DNA from: Diplosphaera chodatii
Taxonomy: Eukaryota; Chlorophyta; Trebouxiophyceae; Prasiolales; Stichococcaceae
Direction of reading: 5' to 3'
DNA: 64,000 nucleotides
NCBI GenBank assembly: GCA_032358165.1
Contig: JAALGY010000011.1
Span: forward strand, 434,001-498,000
In this document: positions 12,109 through 25,800 of the stretch, one piece after another
Layout: each line of letters starts with the position of its first letter
Position numbering within the stretch: the stretch's first letter is position 1
Notes under the pieces: model-generated
Seen by the model: the letters and a program-made list of their open reading frames with translations, nothing else
The model's database searches: none
Told to the model about the DNA's origin: nothing
Made by a program: the position numbers and the translations under genes

Positions 12109-12924
12109 CACGTGCTGATCTCGGTCCAGTAGCTGCTTTTGGACCTCCACACCCTGCGCAAGTTGCTGCACCAAAAGGCACGTTGCAGCACCGGATGGCG
12201 CCTACCGGATGCGCCGCCTATAGCAGGTGTGTGTTGCGCAGTTGCTTGCTTGCTTGTCATTTTGTACTTCGGGTAGGTTTCGCGAAACAAGCAGGGTGCA
12301 CGTAACGCTGGCTCTAGCTCTACGGCATATCGCTCCAAATAATCCGCTCTGCGATCAGACGGAGCGCGCGCTGCAAAATTTGCGTCTCTGGCCCTGCTGA
12401 GTCAGTATAGTAGTGCTGCCTTCAGTGCCAAATGCCGCTGAGGCATGGCCAGACGGCTGGCAGCGCCGCGAATGTCGGTCGCAGCAACACGTATCAGCTC
12501 CGATGCCGCGCCATAGCTCGTGGCTGCAGGCAGCAGCAGCAGCACTCGATCTTCGCTTGTCGGCCGAACCCGACCGACGGTACTGCAGCCAGTTGCAGGT
12601 TAACAGCTGTCCTGCAGATTAGCAGCAGCTGCGGTGCTCCTGGCATGTAGTCGTTCGTGATACTCGAAAATGCAGACGACAAGGATATACCCTTGACGTC
12701 GTGCATGGCGCTAGCCGCAAAGCGCACCGCTGTCACTGTTGTGGTCGGTATATATGCCATACGATCCATTCCGGCCGTCCTAAGCTGGTGCCGACAGGCG
12801 TCGCAGTCGTGTGAAACGTTGGATACCATGGAAATCAAGGCTTGGAGGAGCTGCTGAGGTGAATAAGCACAACGTGAGAGGATGAACGGTGCCCTGCAGG
12901 CACGGGGTGCGCCGCCACCTTGCC
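12109..12924 (+). promoter_or_regulatory. Upstream region of copy D, paralogous to that of copy C
   Basis: Counterpart of the block before copy C, with the same ordered motifs and similar distance to the start codon. Divergence is by scattered substitutions and small gaps. The stretch 11586-12108 between the copy C signal and this block contains no supported gene. Confidence 0.45.
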
Positions 12925-15900
12925 ATGCCGACTCCTACCCATGGCCTCACGCTGCGCAGCGGCCTGGCAATGTGGCAGCTGGTCGCGATCCTGATTGCCA
13001 TTGGCAGCCTTCCAAGCCTCGACGCCGCAGGTAAGCTCAGCTGCAGACCGGTGATGTCAGCTGCAACATCCTGCTGCTTGCAGGGCTACTTCCAAGAGGC
13101 CACACGCTGGCCTCTTGTGTTTGCTTCATGAGCTAGACAAATATAGCTGGAGTATATCTGCCGCCGGCTGCAGTCGCTGGCCCGGGGCAGCAGCCCGGAC
13201 CACGAGGAACGATTGTGCCATGCCCCAAGGGCACCGCCAAGCGCGGCCGCGGCAATTTCGCCTGCATTAGGTGAGGCACAGCACACACTGAGCACTGTGC
13301 AGTATACAGCCGTCTGGAGGCTTGACGTAGCCATGCAGGCCGACTGTGAGTGTGACACCCTGCTCTCCTCAGGTGCAATGGCAATGCTGATGGCGGCCAG
13401 CGCTTTCAGCCGGGCACCGGCGCCACCGCCTGTGCCGTATGCCACGGCCAGGTGAAGAACGCGGCGCGCACCCGCTGCGTCGCCGGCCCCGGCTACCAGC
13501 CGAGCCCTGATGGCGTTCCGCAGGTGCTGACCGCAGCTACTGCATGGTCAGAATCCCATGCCGCCACTCCCCATGATCTGCCGCTGGGGCTGCCTGACTG
13601 CACGTAATTGGATGCTGCATTGGATTCAGTGAGCCTGCAGCACCGTCACACTGAAAGCCTTGCAGCTTCACATGCGTCCGGGGTTGTCGCGCATCTGCGC
13701 TGTGCCCTCCGAGACGAGATACCATGCAGCAGAAGTCAACACATGCTATGCAGTATGATGGTGCGTGCTGTGCACTCCCGCATTGCCGACACGCACCCTG
13801 CCATGCAGCCATGCCCACCGGGACTGGCCAAAGCCGGGCCGGGGACCTTCAATTGCCAGCCCTGCGATCGCGTTGTGAACGGCAACAACTACTTCACCCC
13901 CTTCAAGGCATCCACCCAGTGCTACGAGTGCCCCGCCGGCGGCACAGTCCCCGGCGACTACGCGTCTTGCGCCCCTGGGTAAGTGGTTGAGCATACCAAT
14001 ATGGTGGCATTATTTGATGCCACCGTCTGGTGGCTCAGCTGTGTACATGGTCTCGTCTTCCGAAGCCCACCCTGCCGTATCATTGAAGCAAAATTCGAGT
14101 GCACTACAGCCACTGAGCACAGCCTGCTGCAACCTTGCTCTCGGCCCGGCAAGCCATTGAAGTGACAGCACTGTCAAGCTGCGCCTTGCTGAAGAACTCT
14201 CTTCCCTCATGTCCTCAGGCCAGGGTACCAGCCTGGACCCAACAAACTGCCAGTCCCGTGCGCCAAGGGCACCGTGAAGGGCGGCATTGGCAGCTACAGG
14301 TAGTGCCTCCAGGGTCTGAATGCATGCAGCCGCAACAGTGTCTCTGTCGGAAAGGGGTGCCAGTATGCCAACACCATACCTCACATGTCAAGTGATGCCA
14401 ATGACCGGGCGGGGGTCTCCGCACTGCCTCTTCAGTCAGAGGGGCGTAGGTGGTCGGGTTGCCAGCTGCATGTCCAAACCATACTCAACTGTCACGTGCT
14501 CCGGTCATTCTTCCCATGCACAGCCTTGCCTCGCCTGCAGGTGCATTCCCTGCAACGGCGATGGAGCCCGCGGCTGGCCGCGCTATGGCCCTGACGAGGC
14601 GGGGACCGCCTGCCTGGAGTGCCCCGGAGTCCCTGATGGCGGCGAAGTGATCGATGGCCGCAGCACCTGCCTCCCCGGCCCCGGTGTGCTAGGCTGACCA
14701 TTACTATGCATATGCGCACGTGCAAACCTGCATCTTCAGCACCAGGTGCATCATTGCGCCAAAGTCTTCATAACTTGAACACTGCAGCAGGGCGGTCTTG
14801 GGTCCGACATCTGTTGCTGTCATCTGAACGATGGTAGTGAAGCTGAACATCCTGTCCTGTCCATCCCCCAGGGTATCAGCCGAGTGAGCCCCTTGGCCGC
14901 ATGGCGCCCTGCCAGCCCGGTACCGCTAAGGCGGGCACCGGCACCTTCCTGTGAGCGCAAAACAGCATCAGACCTGTGACTGCCTGCTCATGTTCACACA
15001 TGATAGATCAGACACTGGCATGTGCACCGGCCCTGCGGGCGAAGCCAGCTCCGTGTGTGCCTGGGGGGGCGGTCAACAGCTCCTGGCCGCATCCTGGACC
15101 ATATAGTGCTCACGTGCAGGTGCGGCGACTGCGATGGCCTGGGTCCCAATGGCGGCCAGCGGTACCAGCCTGACACCAACGCCACCGTGTGCCTGGAGTG
15201 GTGCGTGCCACAGTCGCCTTGCACATACAGTGCTGCCACACACACCAGCCTGAGGCCCCCATGATATCGATGTAATGGGTTGCTAGGTTTGTGCACCGCA
15301 CATCAGATGCTCACACAATTGGCCGGTGCTATCTGCAGCCCGGTTGGCGGCACCGTCAACGCAGCGCGCACCTCATGCAGTGAGTCCAGACGTTGCACCC
15401 GCCAATCCCGTCCTTGCTGAGCAGGGGCCAAAGGTTGCCTTCGTTGGCGTGGTGATGGGCATACATGAATGTGCTTGACTGATGCACACTGATGGTTGTG
15501 GTTGACAAAACATAAACTATGCTTCGTTGCAGCGCCGCCACCAAGCCCGCCACCATTGGCAGAGTCTCCAAGCCCGCCGCCGAACACATCTCCGAGTCCG
15601 CCACTGGGTTCGCCACCGTTCCCGCCTCCCGACGCCTCGCCGAGCCCACCCCTGGAGTCGCCGCCATTCCCGCCGTCGCCCGCCCCTGCCTCGCCCCCAT
15701 CGCCACCCCCCGCCCCGCCCCCATCGCCACCCCCCGCCCCGCCACCTTCACCACCTCCAGCACCCCCGCCCTCGCCGCCCCCACCACCCCCACCATCCCC
15801 TCCCCCGGCCCCACCGCCTTCACCGCCCCCTTTCCCGCCGCCTTCACCACCCCCACCACCTCCGCCCAGCCCGCCTCCTGCCCCGCCGCCATCCCCTCCC

Positions 15901-16056
15901 CCCGCCCCACCACCGTCACCACCCCCACCACCCCCGCCCTTGCCGCCACCACCACCCCCGCCATCACCGCCCCCACCACCCCCGCCCAGCCCGCCACCTG
16001 CCCCGCCGCCGCCTCCCCCACCGGAGCCGCCTCCAGAGCCACCCGCACCAAACTGA
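12925..16056 (+). CDS. Copy D: secreted Cys-rich protein with long Pro-rich tail
   Basis: Ten exons: 12925-13030, 13174-13270, 13373-13523, 13809-13978, 14219-14299, 14541-14683, 14872-14950, 15120-15200, 15339-15379 and 15533-16056. The first nine exons have exactly the lengths and phases of copy C. The product is 490 residues: signal peptide 1-35 (MWQLVAILIAIGS core), Cys-rich modules 36-316 and a Pro tail 317-490. The tail is the longest complete one in the array, rich in SPPPAPPPSPPP and ending with EPPPEPPAPN and TGA. Cys spacing is conserved throughout (for example CQPCDRVVNGNNYFTPFKAS). The role is inferred as extracellular matrix or wall glycoprotein. C and D are clearly a recent tandem duplicate pair; the intron sequences have diverged much more than the exons. 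Confidence 0.87.
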
Positions 16057-16831
16057 CCGCACGGGTATGAGGGTCACGCAGCACTCTAGACATCCAAGTC
16101 ATTGGCACCATACCGTGCGCAGCACATGCTCGATACCGTTGTATGCCTCTAACAACCTGGTGTGCTGCCGTGCAGGCGATCGATGCGATGATGACCAGCA
16201 CATGGATGTGCCAGGTGGACGTGTTGGTCCACTTGCCACACAGCCGAGGGCGCATTGGGAAGCCGCCCTCCGCATAGTGAAGCATGGTTGCTGCTCAGGG
16301 CTGTCTTGCTCCAGGCTGGACAACAAGCAATGCACATCTGCAGGGACTTTGTTTGCTGTCGGGTGCAGAAACTTGACCACATGGCAGCCGCCTGTTGCCA
16401 CCCTTTTGCCAGTTGTGAAAATGTATAGTCGCACTTGCTCCCTTTGTAGGAGTGGTTATCGTGCGCAGTACGATGAACGAAGCAGCTGGTATGCTTGGAG
16501 TGCATGTCGTTTCCAGGGTTTGTTATTTGGAAGGTGGTTGATCAGGAACTAGGGCCACGTCCTGCCCGACTACAGCACTGCAAGCAGATGGAAACCACTA
16601 CAAAGACAATGGATCGATTCCCTGCGGATTGTCGTCTGAGCTGCTGACAACTACACTGATCTTCCTTCTGGTCCTGGCTGTCCTAGTCGCCAATCGAATT
16701 GGGTCACGGCGTTGGCAGTGTACAGTATATGGATTCCGGTGATATACACTTCCTACTTTTAAGATGATCACATCTGCCACGCCTCCCGCTTCTGCAGCCA
16801 GCACCTGCTGCACCGAGATGCACAGCTTCTC
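16057..16831. other. Intergenic stretch between convergent genes
   Basis: Copy D (plus) and the transporter gene (minus) end toward each other here. No exon is supported. Reading the minus strand past the proposed TAG at 16832-16834, the same frame stays open with plausible residues (EKLCISVQQVLAAEAGG), so the 3' end of the transporter gene may have another form. Confidence 0.35.
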
Positions 16832-19800
16832 CTACTTCTGGCCCCCGCTGGCGGCCGCCGCCTGCGGGGCCAGCCAGTGCCGCGGCCGCTGTATGGCGTC
16901 CTCGTGCAGCAGCGCCACCCGCGCCATGAGCGTCAGCTTGTCCAGCTGCAGTTGAAATTTGAGGCAATCCAATTGCAGCTGACAGATGATATCTCCAAGG
17001 TGCACCTCAACAATCGACTGACGATGCACCACAGGAGGTAGCCGATTGAGGCATTCTTCCAGTCTCACACCATGTGAACAGCCAGGCAGTGGCGACCGTG
17101 AAGCCCTGTTCCACCGCACCGGCAGCTGCTGGGCTCAGGGTCGTTTCAAGGGTTTTGTCAGCGTTTCTCAGGCTCAGGGTTTCAGGGTGTTCTGGCGTGC
17201 GGCGCCGCACCTGCTCGGTGATGGCGAAGCTGTAGCTGGAGAAGCGCATGTGGTCGTCGGGCGTGCGCCCCGCCATCTGCCGCCGCGCGCTGGCGGCGTC
17301 GGGCGTGGCTGCGTCGTCGGCTGCCGTCTCCTCCGCAGTGGCGCTGCTTGCGCGTGCTTCTGCGGCTGCAGCAGCCTGCAGCTCCGCGTCTGGGGCGGAT
17401 GCCTTCATAGTGGCAGCGGCAACGGCGGCGGCGGCGGCAGTGGCACTCACTGTCACGGGCTGGCCCGAGGTTGCAGGAGGCGGCCCATCGCCGCCGCCGC
17501 CGCTGCCGGCGTCCAGCGCAGCGAGGCTGCCAGGGTGGGTGGTGACGCGCACCAGCGTGAAGAACTCACGCACCACTTCCTGCTGGTGCTGTCGCGCCGC
17601 CAGCCTGCAACGAAATGAGGTTGGTTCTGGTACATACATGCTTTGTGTGCAACCTCGTGGGCAGCGGTCAGGGTGAGCAGGGTGGTGCTTCCATGTGCAA
17701 TGTGCATGCGCTTCAGTGCGTTGCACCCAGCTCAGGCACTCTAACCCGGCGATGCCAGTTGGTCTGAAACTGGCGATAACACGTTTCCCAGCAGCTGCGA
17801 GGGCAAGGCATGCTGTTACTGGTCGTGTCGCAACCCACCGGGTCTCCTCCAGCGCTGCTATCGCGGCCTGCACAGCCGCCACGCTGCCGCCCCGGCGGCA
17901 CAGGAACGCCGCCACCGCAGCCCCTAGCACGCTGACCGCATGGTAGATCGGCCTGCGTCATGCACACGCCTTGCCACTGTACCAACGGACGCAGCTGCAT
18001 GCGTCATACATGCACACTCATGACGGCAGGAGCCACTACACGTTACAGACCTTGTTGCGATGACACTTACAGGGCATCACAGAAGAGATGCGAGCTGCCA
18101 GCAGACCGGCGGAGGGTAAACTCACCGGAAGGTGGCGGTCAGCGGCTGCATGTAGTGGGTCCAGGGCGTCGCGGAGAAGCGGCCCGCGACGATGGGCTTG
18201 GCGCACAGCACCAGGGACATCGCCGCCAGCTTGTCCGTCAGCGCCAGCGCCGCCTCCAGCAGCTGCGAGACTAACGCAGCCGCTGAGCGGTGGACGAAGA
18301 GATTACCGCCGTGAGGTGCGCCGCTGCCAACAGGCCGCAGACAGGCAGGCCCTTGTGCAGCAGACAGGCAGCAGGCACAACGGCAGTGCTGCCCGGTACT
18401 ATGGAACCATATTCGACGCATCTTCTCATGGTATATGGTGTCGATACAGGCATCAACTGGCCGCAGACGTTGATACTGCGGTGCACCTCGTGGACGGCGG
18501 GGGGCATGACCAGGATGCCGCGGCGCCAGGCGACCGTCTCCGCCGCCAGCGTCTGCTGCACGCACGCTGCACCAGCATGCACAGACATCGTTCAGCCGGA
18601 CATCCCGGCCAACATGTGTCCGAGCACCACAAAGTCCAGTAATGCTCTGCGCTGGTCAGCCATGCAGCTGTCGTGGAACTTGCAATGCAGCAGAGCGGGG
18701 TAGCAAATGGGGCGTGGCTGGCCGCTGGCGGTCCAGTTGCTGCGGGCGATCTGACAGGTGAGCATGTCGCGAAGCATTGTGCCTTTGCGCATAATGCCTG
18801 ACTTTCAGCAGTCAAACCCACCCAGCGGCTGCACGATGCGCTCCTGCAGCAGGTGGCCCGGCAGCGGCGCGGCGCCGTCCTTTATGGCCCCCTGTAGCGC
18901 CGAGCGCCCGGCAGAGGCGGCCATCTCGTAGCGTGCTGCCTCGCCCTGCGCCACCATCAGCTCCGCCGCCTCCTGTGGTTTGCGAGACCGATGTCGTGTG
19001 AGGGGTGCCCGCACATGTTTGGCTGAATGGTGCCTTCAACAGCCGTTCTGCAGCATGGGTGCTATGCAGCCTGAAATTGCGGCTCTTTGTATGTCACAGC
19101 TAGCGACAGGGGTTACGCAAGGCATGGCACCTGGAACACGAAGCCCAGCAGCTCCAGCGCCGCGTCTGACGCGTACCTGCAGGACAGGACGACACGCCTT
19201 CAGATGATGCAGATGTATGGCGGTCCCAAGGACACCGCAGCAGATCTGCTTTCGTCTGCCAGGGGCGTTGCTCAGACCGCCTCGGAGACAGGTGCACATT
19301 TCATTGGATACACCATACACTCGACACCATACAGCGACGACCCTGAACCCTAAGTCAGGTGGCTGGGAGCAAGTGCCACTCAAGCATATGGCACAGCCCA
19401 CACAAAAACCTATAAATTAAGGGTTGGCTGCGCACCAGGGCCTGATGAGGTTCATGGCCAGGATGCCCGCCATGGCGCAGCCCACTGCCGCCGTCTGTGC
19501 AATCCCAGCATGCACCTCAGCAAAACCAGAACCTGGCATGGGCACGTATGTCAGCATACAGCCACCGGTGGGCGTTAACATCACAGAGTCAGGGAGCACT
19601 GCTGGAATCTCAACAGCAGAGGCCCTAGTGAAGCAGCGGTTGTCCGTAGCACAGCGCAAGCTCTGATGTGCTGAGCCAACACAGCAGCAATGCATTCTAG
19701 CCATGACTCACTCACGCGGCCTCACCTGCGCGTAGAAGGGCTGAATGCTGCCGCTGCGGGGGCAGCCGGTGGGCGCTGTGCACGCCACGATTGCGACGTG

Positions 19801-22800
19801 CTGGCACAGCACCAGCAGATTGAATGTAATGACCATCAGGAACACTGCGCAGCAGCAGGACTCATATCACTGGGTTGCACTCAGACCATAAAACGGTGAC
19901 TTGCGGTGAAGACCTGAGTGCTGGTGGCACTACCAGCTCTCGGCGCATCTCATGCTGACAGGGGCTGCATCCTGTGAACCAGCATCAAAGCTTGCAACAG
20001 CAGCAGCATCGCCGGCCAAAACAGTCACCTGCATACTTGAACTGGCTGGACATCCACAGCGCGACAATGAAGTCGAACGCCAGCAGGATGACGCTGAGGA
20101 TGTAGGGGTTGCCCGCGACGCTCGGGTGCGCCATGACCCCGAAGGCTGCAATCCCGCCTACTGCTGTTGTGACCACTCGGAAGATGCCCTTCGTCATGGT
20201 GGTCTCCACCTACAATAAAGAACGCAGGAAGCTCTTCAAGTCAAGAAGGGGTACATCAAACCCTCTCACATCTGCCAGAGCACCAATGCAAGTGTGCTGT
20301 GGTCATCCTCACCTGCTGAGCCCCTGTGCAAGCAGACCACCCTCAAAGCCAGGAACAGTGTGTGCAACACCGGTGCACCTTTTCACTGAGCACCACGGCG
20401 ACGGTGAAGTAGCCGAACAGCAGACGCCAGCCCCGCAGCGCCGGCAGCGCACCCTGCGCCGAGATCTGCCGCTTAGCTGCCTATGATCGCGCCGCAGCAC
20501 ATGCACAAGCATGCCTGGCACCACCACAAGCGTGTTGCAACATCAGTACCAAGTGGGCAACCAGACCAGCAGTGGTAAGGGGTTTCTGCCTACCTGCAGA
20601 GCCAGGATGAGCACGATGGCGATGCCTGACCCCAGGAAGTACTTCAGACCAAACTGCAGCTGCCTGTCCGTGTTGATCCTGCGGGCTAGGGCTTTGGGGT
20701 CCCGCACAGCGGCTGGCAGCCCGCGCTGCAGGATGTGGGCCCACCGGCGGAACGCCACCAGCCCAGACAATCCCAGCACGATTGGCCGCAGGTATGCCCA
20801 GCACGCGTGCGCCTGCAAGTGGCGGAGGACAACCCAGAGCTGGTCAGTGCGTCACAGCTGCACTGGTCTGGGCGCCGATGCTAGGGTGACCGTTTGGCTG
20901 ATGCGTGAAATCTCACGATGAACCACCTGCTTCCCCAGTCGGCCCCGCCGCTGCGGCTGCTCTGTGTGAGGCGTGCCACCCTGCTGTCGCCGCCGCCGGC
21001 GCCTCTTGCGATGCCATGGCACTGCCTGTGTGCAGATGTCAAGACGATGTGTGCAATTTGTGGCATACTGCTTGCAAGTGCAGGTACACAGCAGGATGAC
21101 GACTGCTTGCAATACATGACTAAAATGCAGCATGGGTGCTGCTGTTGTGTCAAGCAGTGTTGCTGGGTGCCGGCAGTCCGCTGTCACTCTGTGCCGAACT
21201 GCCAGCAGGAAGCTTCACAGTCATTACGGCCTGGCACCTTGGACGGCTTCGCTGCAGGGGAGGCGGGTGACGAAGGCTGTGAGGTTGATTTGACGGTGAG
21301 CGAGCGCTGCGTTGGGGACACCGGCATGTCGTCTGCGGCAAGGTCCGCTACAGGGCTGCTGCCCGCCCTATCTGCAGGCAGCACAGGTTTAGGTGGTGCC
21401 CATGCATGTCAGCGGCGGCTGACAGGTTGCCTGCGGCCGTCTGCTAATTCCGCTGTATCTCAGCGTTCTGGGCCTTATTCAACAGCAGCAACAGCAGGGT
21501 GGTCAATGCCAACACGACGTGGCATAAGAGCAGTAAGCTGATATACATGTGCCAGAACAACATTACATGAGCTGGCAGCTGAACAAGCACCTTGTAGGGT
21601 GACAATCGATGGATGGCTCCGGCTGCGCTGCAGGAATGTCGACATCGGGATGTTCTGTAGCGGCCTGCAGCATGATGCCATAGCAAATTGACATGCTATG
21701 CAGCCATGCTATGTCCACAAGACATGCACACAAGGGGCTGGGGTCCCTGTGCATGTGCTGCCAAAAGCGCAACACTCGCAGCATGTAGCGGACGAACCAG
21801 AAGCCGACGCTTAGTGACAGCCGTCGCACAGAAGATAAATCAAAGCTGTTGGCATACCTGAGAGCCATACCCTCCAGGCTGGCACGTCCCACACGAATTG
21901 GCAGCTGCCGGTCGCTGCTCTGCGGTGTGCCGAGACTGAGCGTGGCGGTGGGAGAGTCTGCGCCCAGCGAAGACATGCCATCAGCATCGGGTGCCCCTGG
22001 CGTGGAGCAGTGCAGGCTGTTGCTGGCGTCACCGCCTGCGAGATCCGGCCCTCTTGCGCTGTGGCCGAAGCTTCCAGCTGCGGGGTTGCCGCTGTATCTG
22101 TGTTGGGGCTGTGGGTCAGACCGCCCCGGCTGTTGCTGCTGCTGCGTCTGCGGTCGTAACCTGTGGCGCAGATAGTCCTCTGACGCACTGCTGCCACCAT
22201 CACTGCCGCTGCCGCTGCCGGTGCTATCGCCGTGACGATGCAAGCCGTTCTGCTGCCTGCCACTGCTGCCGTTGACCATTCCCAGTTCAATGTCCGCTTT
22301 GCTGGCTGCGGCACGACTCTTGCGCGCGTCATCGTCAGTGCTGCTGCCGATGCTGCTGCTGCTGCTGCTGTGTGCTGCTGGCTGTCGAAGGCGGTGCCGC
22401 AGGAAGCTCTCGCTGCGGCGGCTGCTGCTGCGGTCTGCTGCTGGATTTCGTCTCATGCTCGCTGAGCTGTCCCCGCCTGGCCTGCAGGGCGGCATATCCT
22501 CAAGGTGATGATGAGTATACTGTGTATACTGTGTATACTGTGTCATTGCTTCAGAGACACCAACTTGCGTACTCAGCGGGCCATCAAGGCAGTGTTAGTC
22601 CCGATGATCCTTGTATGCTCCCCTAGCCGAGGCACAGCAGGTGAGGGTGGAAGCTGTGGAAGCTCGCCATGAGTGTCACACCTCCAAGCAGCAGTGTCCA
22701 CTGATAGCGCCGGGCGGAAGGAGCCCAGTAGGTTTGGCGGTGCGATGGATGCAACATCCACGCTGTCATCCGGCCGGCCTGCTGCATGCGTGAGAGGCGC

Positions 22801-25800
22801 CACAAGCTTGCATTGGGCCTCAGACACAGCCTCGGATAGCCTACGACAGGTGTGCATGCGATTGGAGAGTCCGTCGCCACACTGCACCCAAGCTGCTGCA
22901 CAACCTGATCCCTGAGCAAAGCCACAGCATGACACGAGGTGCGGCACTGCGAGCCCACCTGAGTGCGTGCGCAATCCGAGCTTGCCGCCACGCTGCCGCT
23001 GCTGATGTTTCTGCCCCAGGGCCTCCGCCACGTCCCGCTCCAGCCTCACGGTGGCCTCGATGATGCCGCTCGCCAGGGCCGCCACATAATAGACGCCCCG
23101 CAGCTGCAGCATAACACTCCAATTCTTAGCCGCAGGTTGACAAGCGAGCGCTACCTTCTGCGAGGAAGACGCCAAGCCTGCTGGGTATGCGTGACTGCTG
23201 ACCAGCCGCAGACGAGGTCTGCTGCCAGAAACAGATGGAAGGTCCTCCCACCATGTCATCCCCTTTGCAAGCAAGTTTGCAACTTGCCAAGGCATTGTTG
23301 ACCTGCAATCGGAGGACACCACTCCACGAACCTCTGGCATGTGGCGGTATGCAACTGCATGCTGCTGCTCGTCCCACGGCAGCGCCTGCAGCATCGTGGC
23401 CTGCATGTCGTGCAGCCCCGCCGCCATCCTCGCTTCGACCATGCCCCAGCTATCCGTGAGCGTCCGCAGGCCGCCAGCTGCCTGCGAACAATCGATCTTC
23501 GGAAGTCAGCCTTGGACTTGTATCAGCCACAGCTGACTCTGCTCGTTCGCAGACCACTGCAGTCAGACAACAGGCAGTTGCAAAGTGCTTGCAGCGTGTA
23601 TCGGTCATGCATCGGTGTGACTAGGACTGCGACTCATAGAAGGTCTTACCTGCGCAGGGTCGGTGTGCTGCCGGACTGCTGTCGCCAGCACGGCGCAGGC
23701 GGCCGCCACATGTGCGAAGGCGGCCCGCAGCCCAGGCATCGCCTCCAGGCCCGCCTGGCGCTGCAGAGTGGCCAGCCTGAGCAGCCGGCCTGCAAAGGGC
23801 GACACAGGAGCTGGCCACTCATGTTCTGCTCGATAGGCACAGCTTTCATATCATGCTTGACGAGTGCATGACACCGGCAATGGGACAATTGGCACGTTGT
23901 CTGACATTGTGTATACATTTGTGTATTGTGTGACTTGTCACCTTCTGCAGTGGCGACACCCTCCAGTGCCGATTCTAAGCAGGCGACCCGCGTCAGCAGC
24001 GAGTCCAGGGAGTCCAGCACGCGGCCCCAGCGCTTGAGGCTGCCCGCCCGCAGGCAGGCCGGCTCGAAGCCCGCGTGCCGCGCCGCCGCGCGCGCCTGCA
24101 GCGGCGCAGAGCTCCGCATGTTGACCAACAGTCTGCACTGTGTGTACCTGGGGCTGTCCTAACACATGTCGCTCAGAACGCCTGAAACCACTGCACTTTA
24201 CCTGATGGCAGCGGGCAAGTCTTGTGCCACAGCACCGTTCGTGTGCTGTGTTGCTCCCAACCTCACACTCAGACATGCTTGAACATCACCACCCTGTACA
24301 ATTCGGCAGCAGACGTACCAGCAGGAGCTTCGGGCGCAGGTCCGCGGCCCGCGGCAGGTTGGGCGGCCGCTGCTCGGCCAGCGCCTTCTGGCGACCGGGG
24401 TCGGTGGCGCGGTGGATGCGGTCGGCGTCCACCCACGGGTCGTGCAGCCCGGCCAGCGGCGGCAGCTCCGCCGCCGCGGCCGCCGACGTGCCGGCGGCGT
24501 CGCCCTCGAAGAGCACCCCTGCAGCAGCCCGGAGCAGTGTGCTGCAGCGTTAACTCCCCTTTCACCCCGCTCTGAGACATGTCCCTGCTGATCATCGTTT
24601 CCTTGTCAGAAAACCACAGGTACAGATCCACACAGTTCCGGTTCCTTGCTCAGCATACCCAAGGCCACTAGCTGTATCACTGCCTCGACTCCCATACATC
24701 TTCTGTCTGTGTGCTGCAGACTCCAGCCTGTATGTGAACTAGCAGTAATGACAACCAACCTGCATAGCCAGAGACGCTGTGGCCCAGCGCCTGGATGGTG
24801 CTGGCCAGCGAGACGCGCAGCCGCGCAGACGCCAGGTCCGGCAGCAGCAGGGCGCCCACAACGACGTTGGCAAGGGCCGCCAGAGCCCCATCAGCGATCA
24901 CCTCCAGCAGCACCTGCAAGTCGGGCACGCTGCGTTTCAGGGCGTGGTCAGGCAGGGTGGTGCCGTGATGCTGTGCCTGTAGTCACATCTGCCAGCAGGG
25001 CGGCAGAGCAGAGATGCCCATCGTGTGTATCCTCAAGGCATCAAATGGAGCGTGGTGCAACAAATGCTACCAGGAGGCTATCTGGTACACCACTCAAAGA
25101 ATGGCATCATTTGCTCCGGGAAAGGCTGACAGGGCTCACGTTTTTCCACAGCAGACCAGCGGGCCATGTCGCCTGCCCCTGAATGATGGCGACGCCAAAG
25201 AACACCTGCAGGTTGATCAGCCCAGCTGTAACATCGAGCCGCCAAAGCAGGCTTAGCCTTCTGGGAGCACGATCGGAACCGTACACCAGCAGTGCAAGGT
25301 TGTGGTGACACGCTGCTGCAGTAGGGCAGGTCGCCCAACCTGCACGGCGACGCCGCAGCCGGCGGTGCCCGCGTTTGGCGACGCACGCAGCAGCGAAGCG
25401 GCGCCGACGGCGGCGGCGCCCGTGATGCAGGAAAACACTGTGAACGCCACCCCTGGTGCCCTCGCAAGGCTCAGCTGTGCGCACATGGTATGGCGTTGGT
25501 ACTACAGCTGAATTTCTGTCTATAAAACTTCCATCAGGAAAGGTTCTCTTTCACAGGTTTGGAGATCAACCCAATGAGGCCCTCACTAGTGCAGCGTCAT
25601 GGTCGGCAAAGTTATCACACAGCAGGGGGGCCATGTGTGCACCCACCGCTGCGCCTGCCAGCACGACACCGATCCAGCCTGCGCCCAGAAAGGCAGCGGA
25701 CGCCATGATGCGAGCGCCTGCAGCAACCAGCGACCGGAGGTGAAGGTGATGCATCGTGGCACCGTGCTGTGCTAGTACAATCAGACATGCAGGCGGCAAG

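Noticed and set aside
15356..16285. Minus-strand frame of about 300 residues opposite copy D
   Set aside because: It covers the antisense of the Pro tail and neighbouring intron; no splice or family support.
16598..16834. Stop-codon readthrough at the end of the transporter gene
   Set aside because: The frame after TAG stays open for a while, but there is no homolog to show it is coding; chance or an unseen splice form is simpler.
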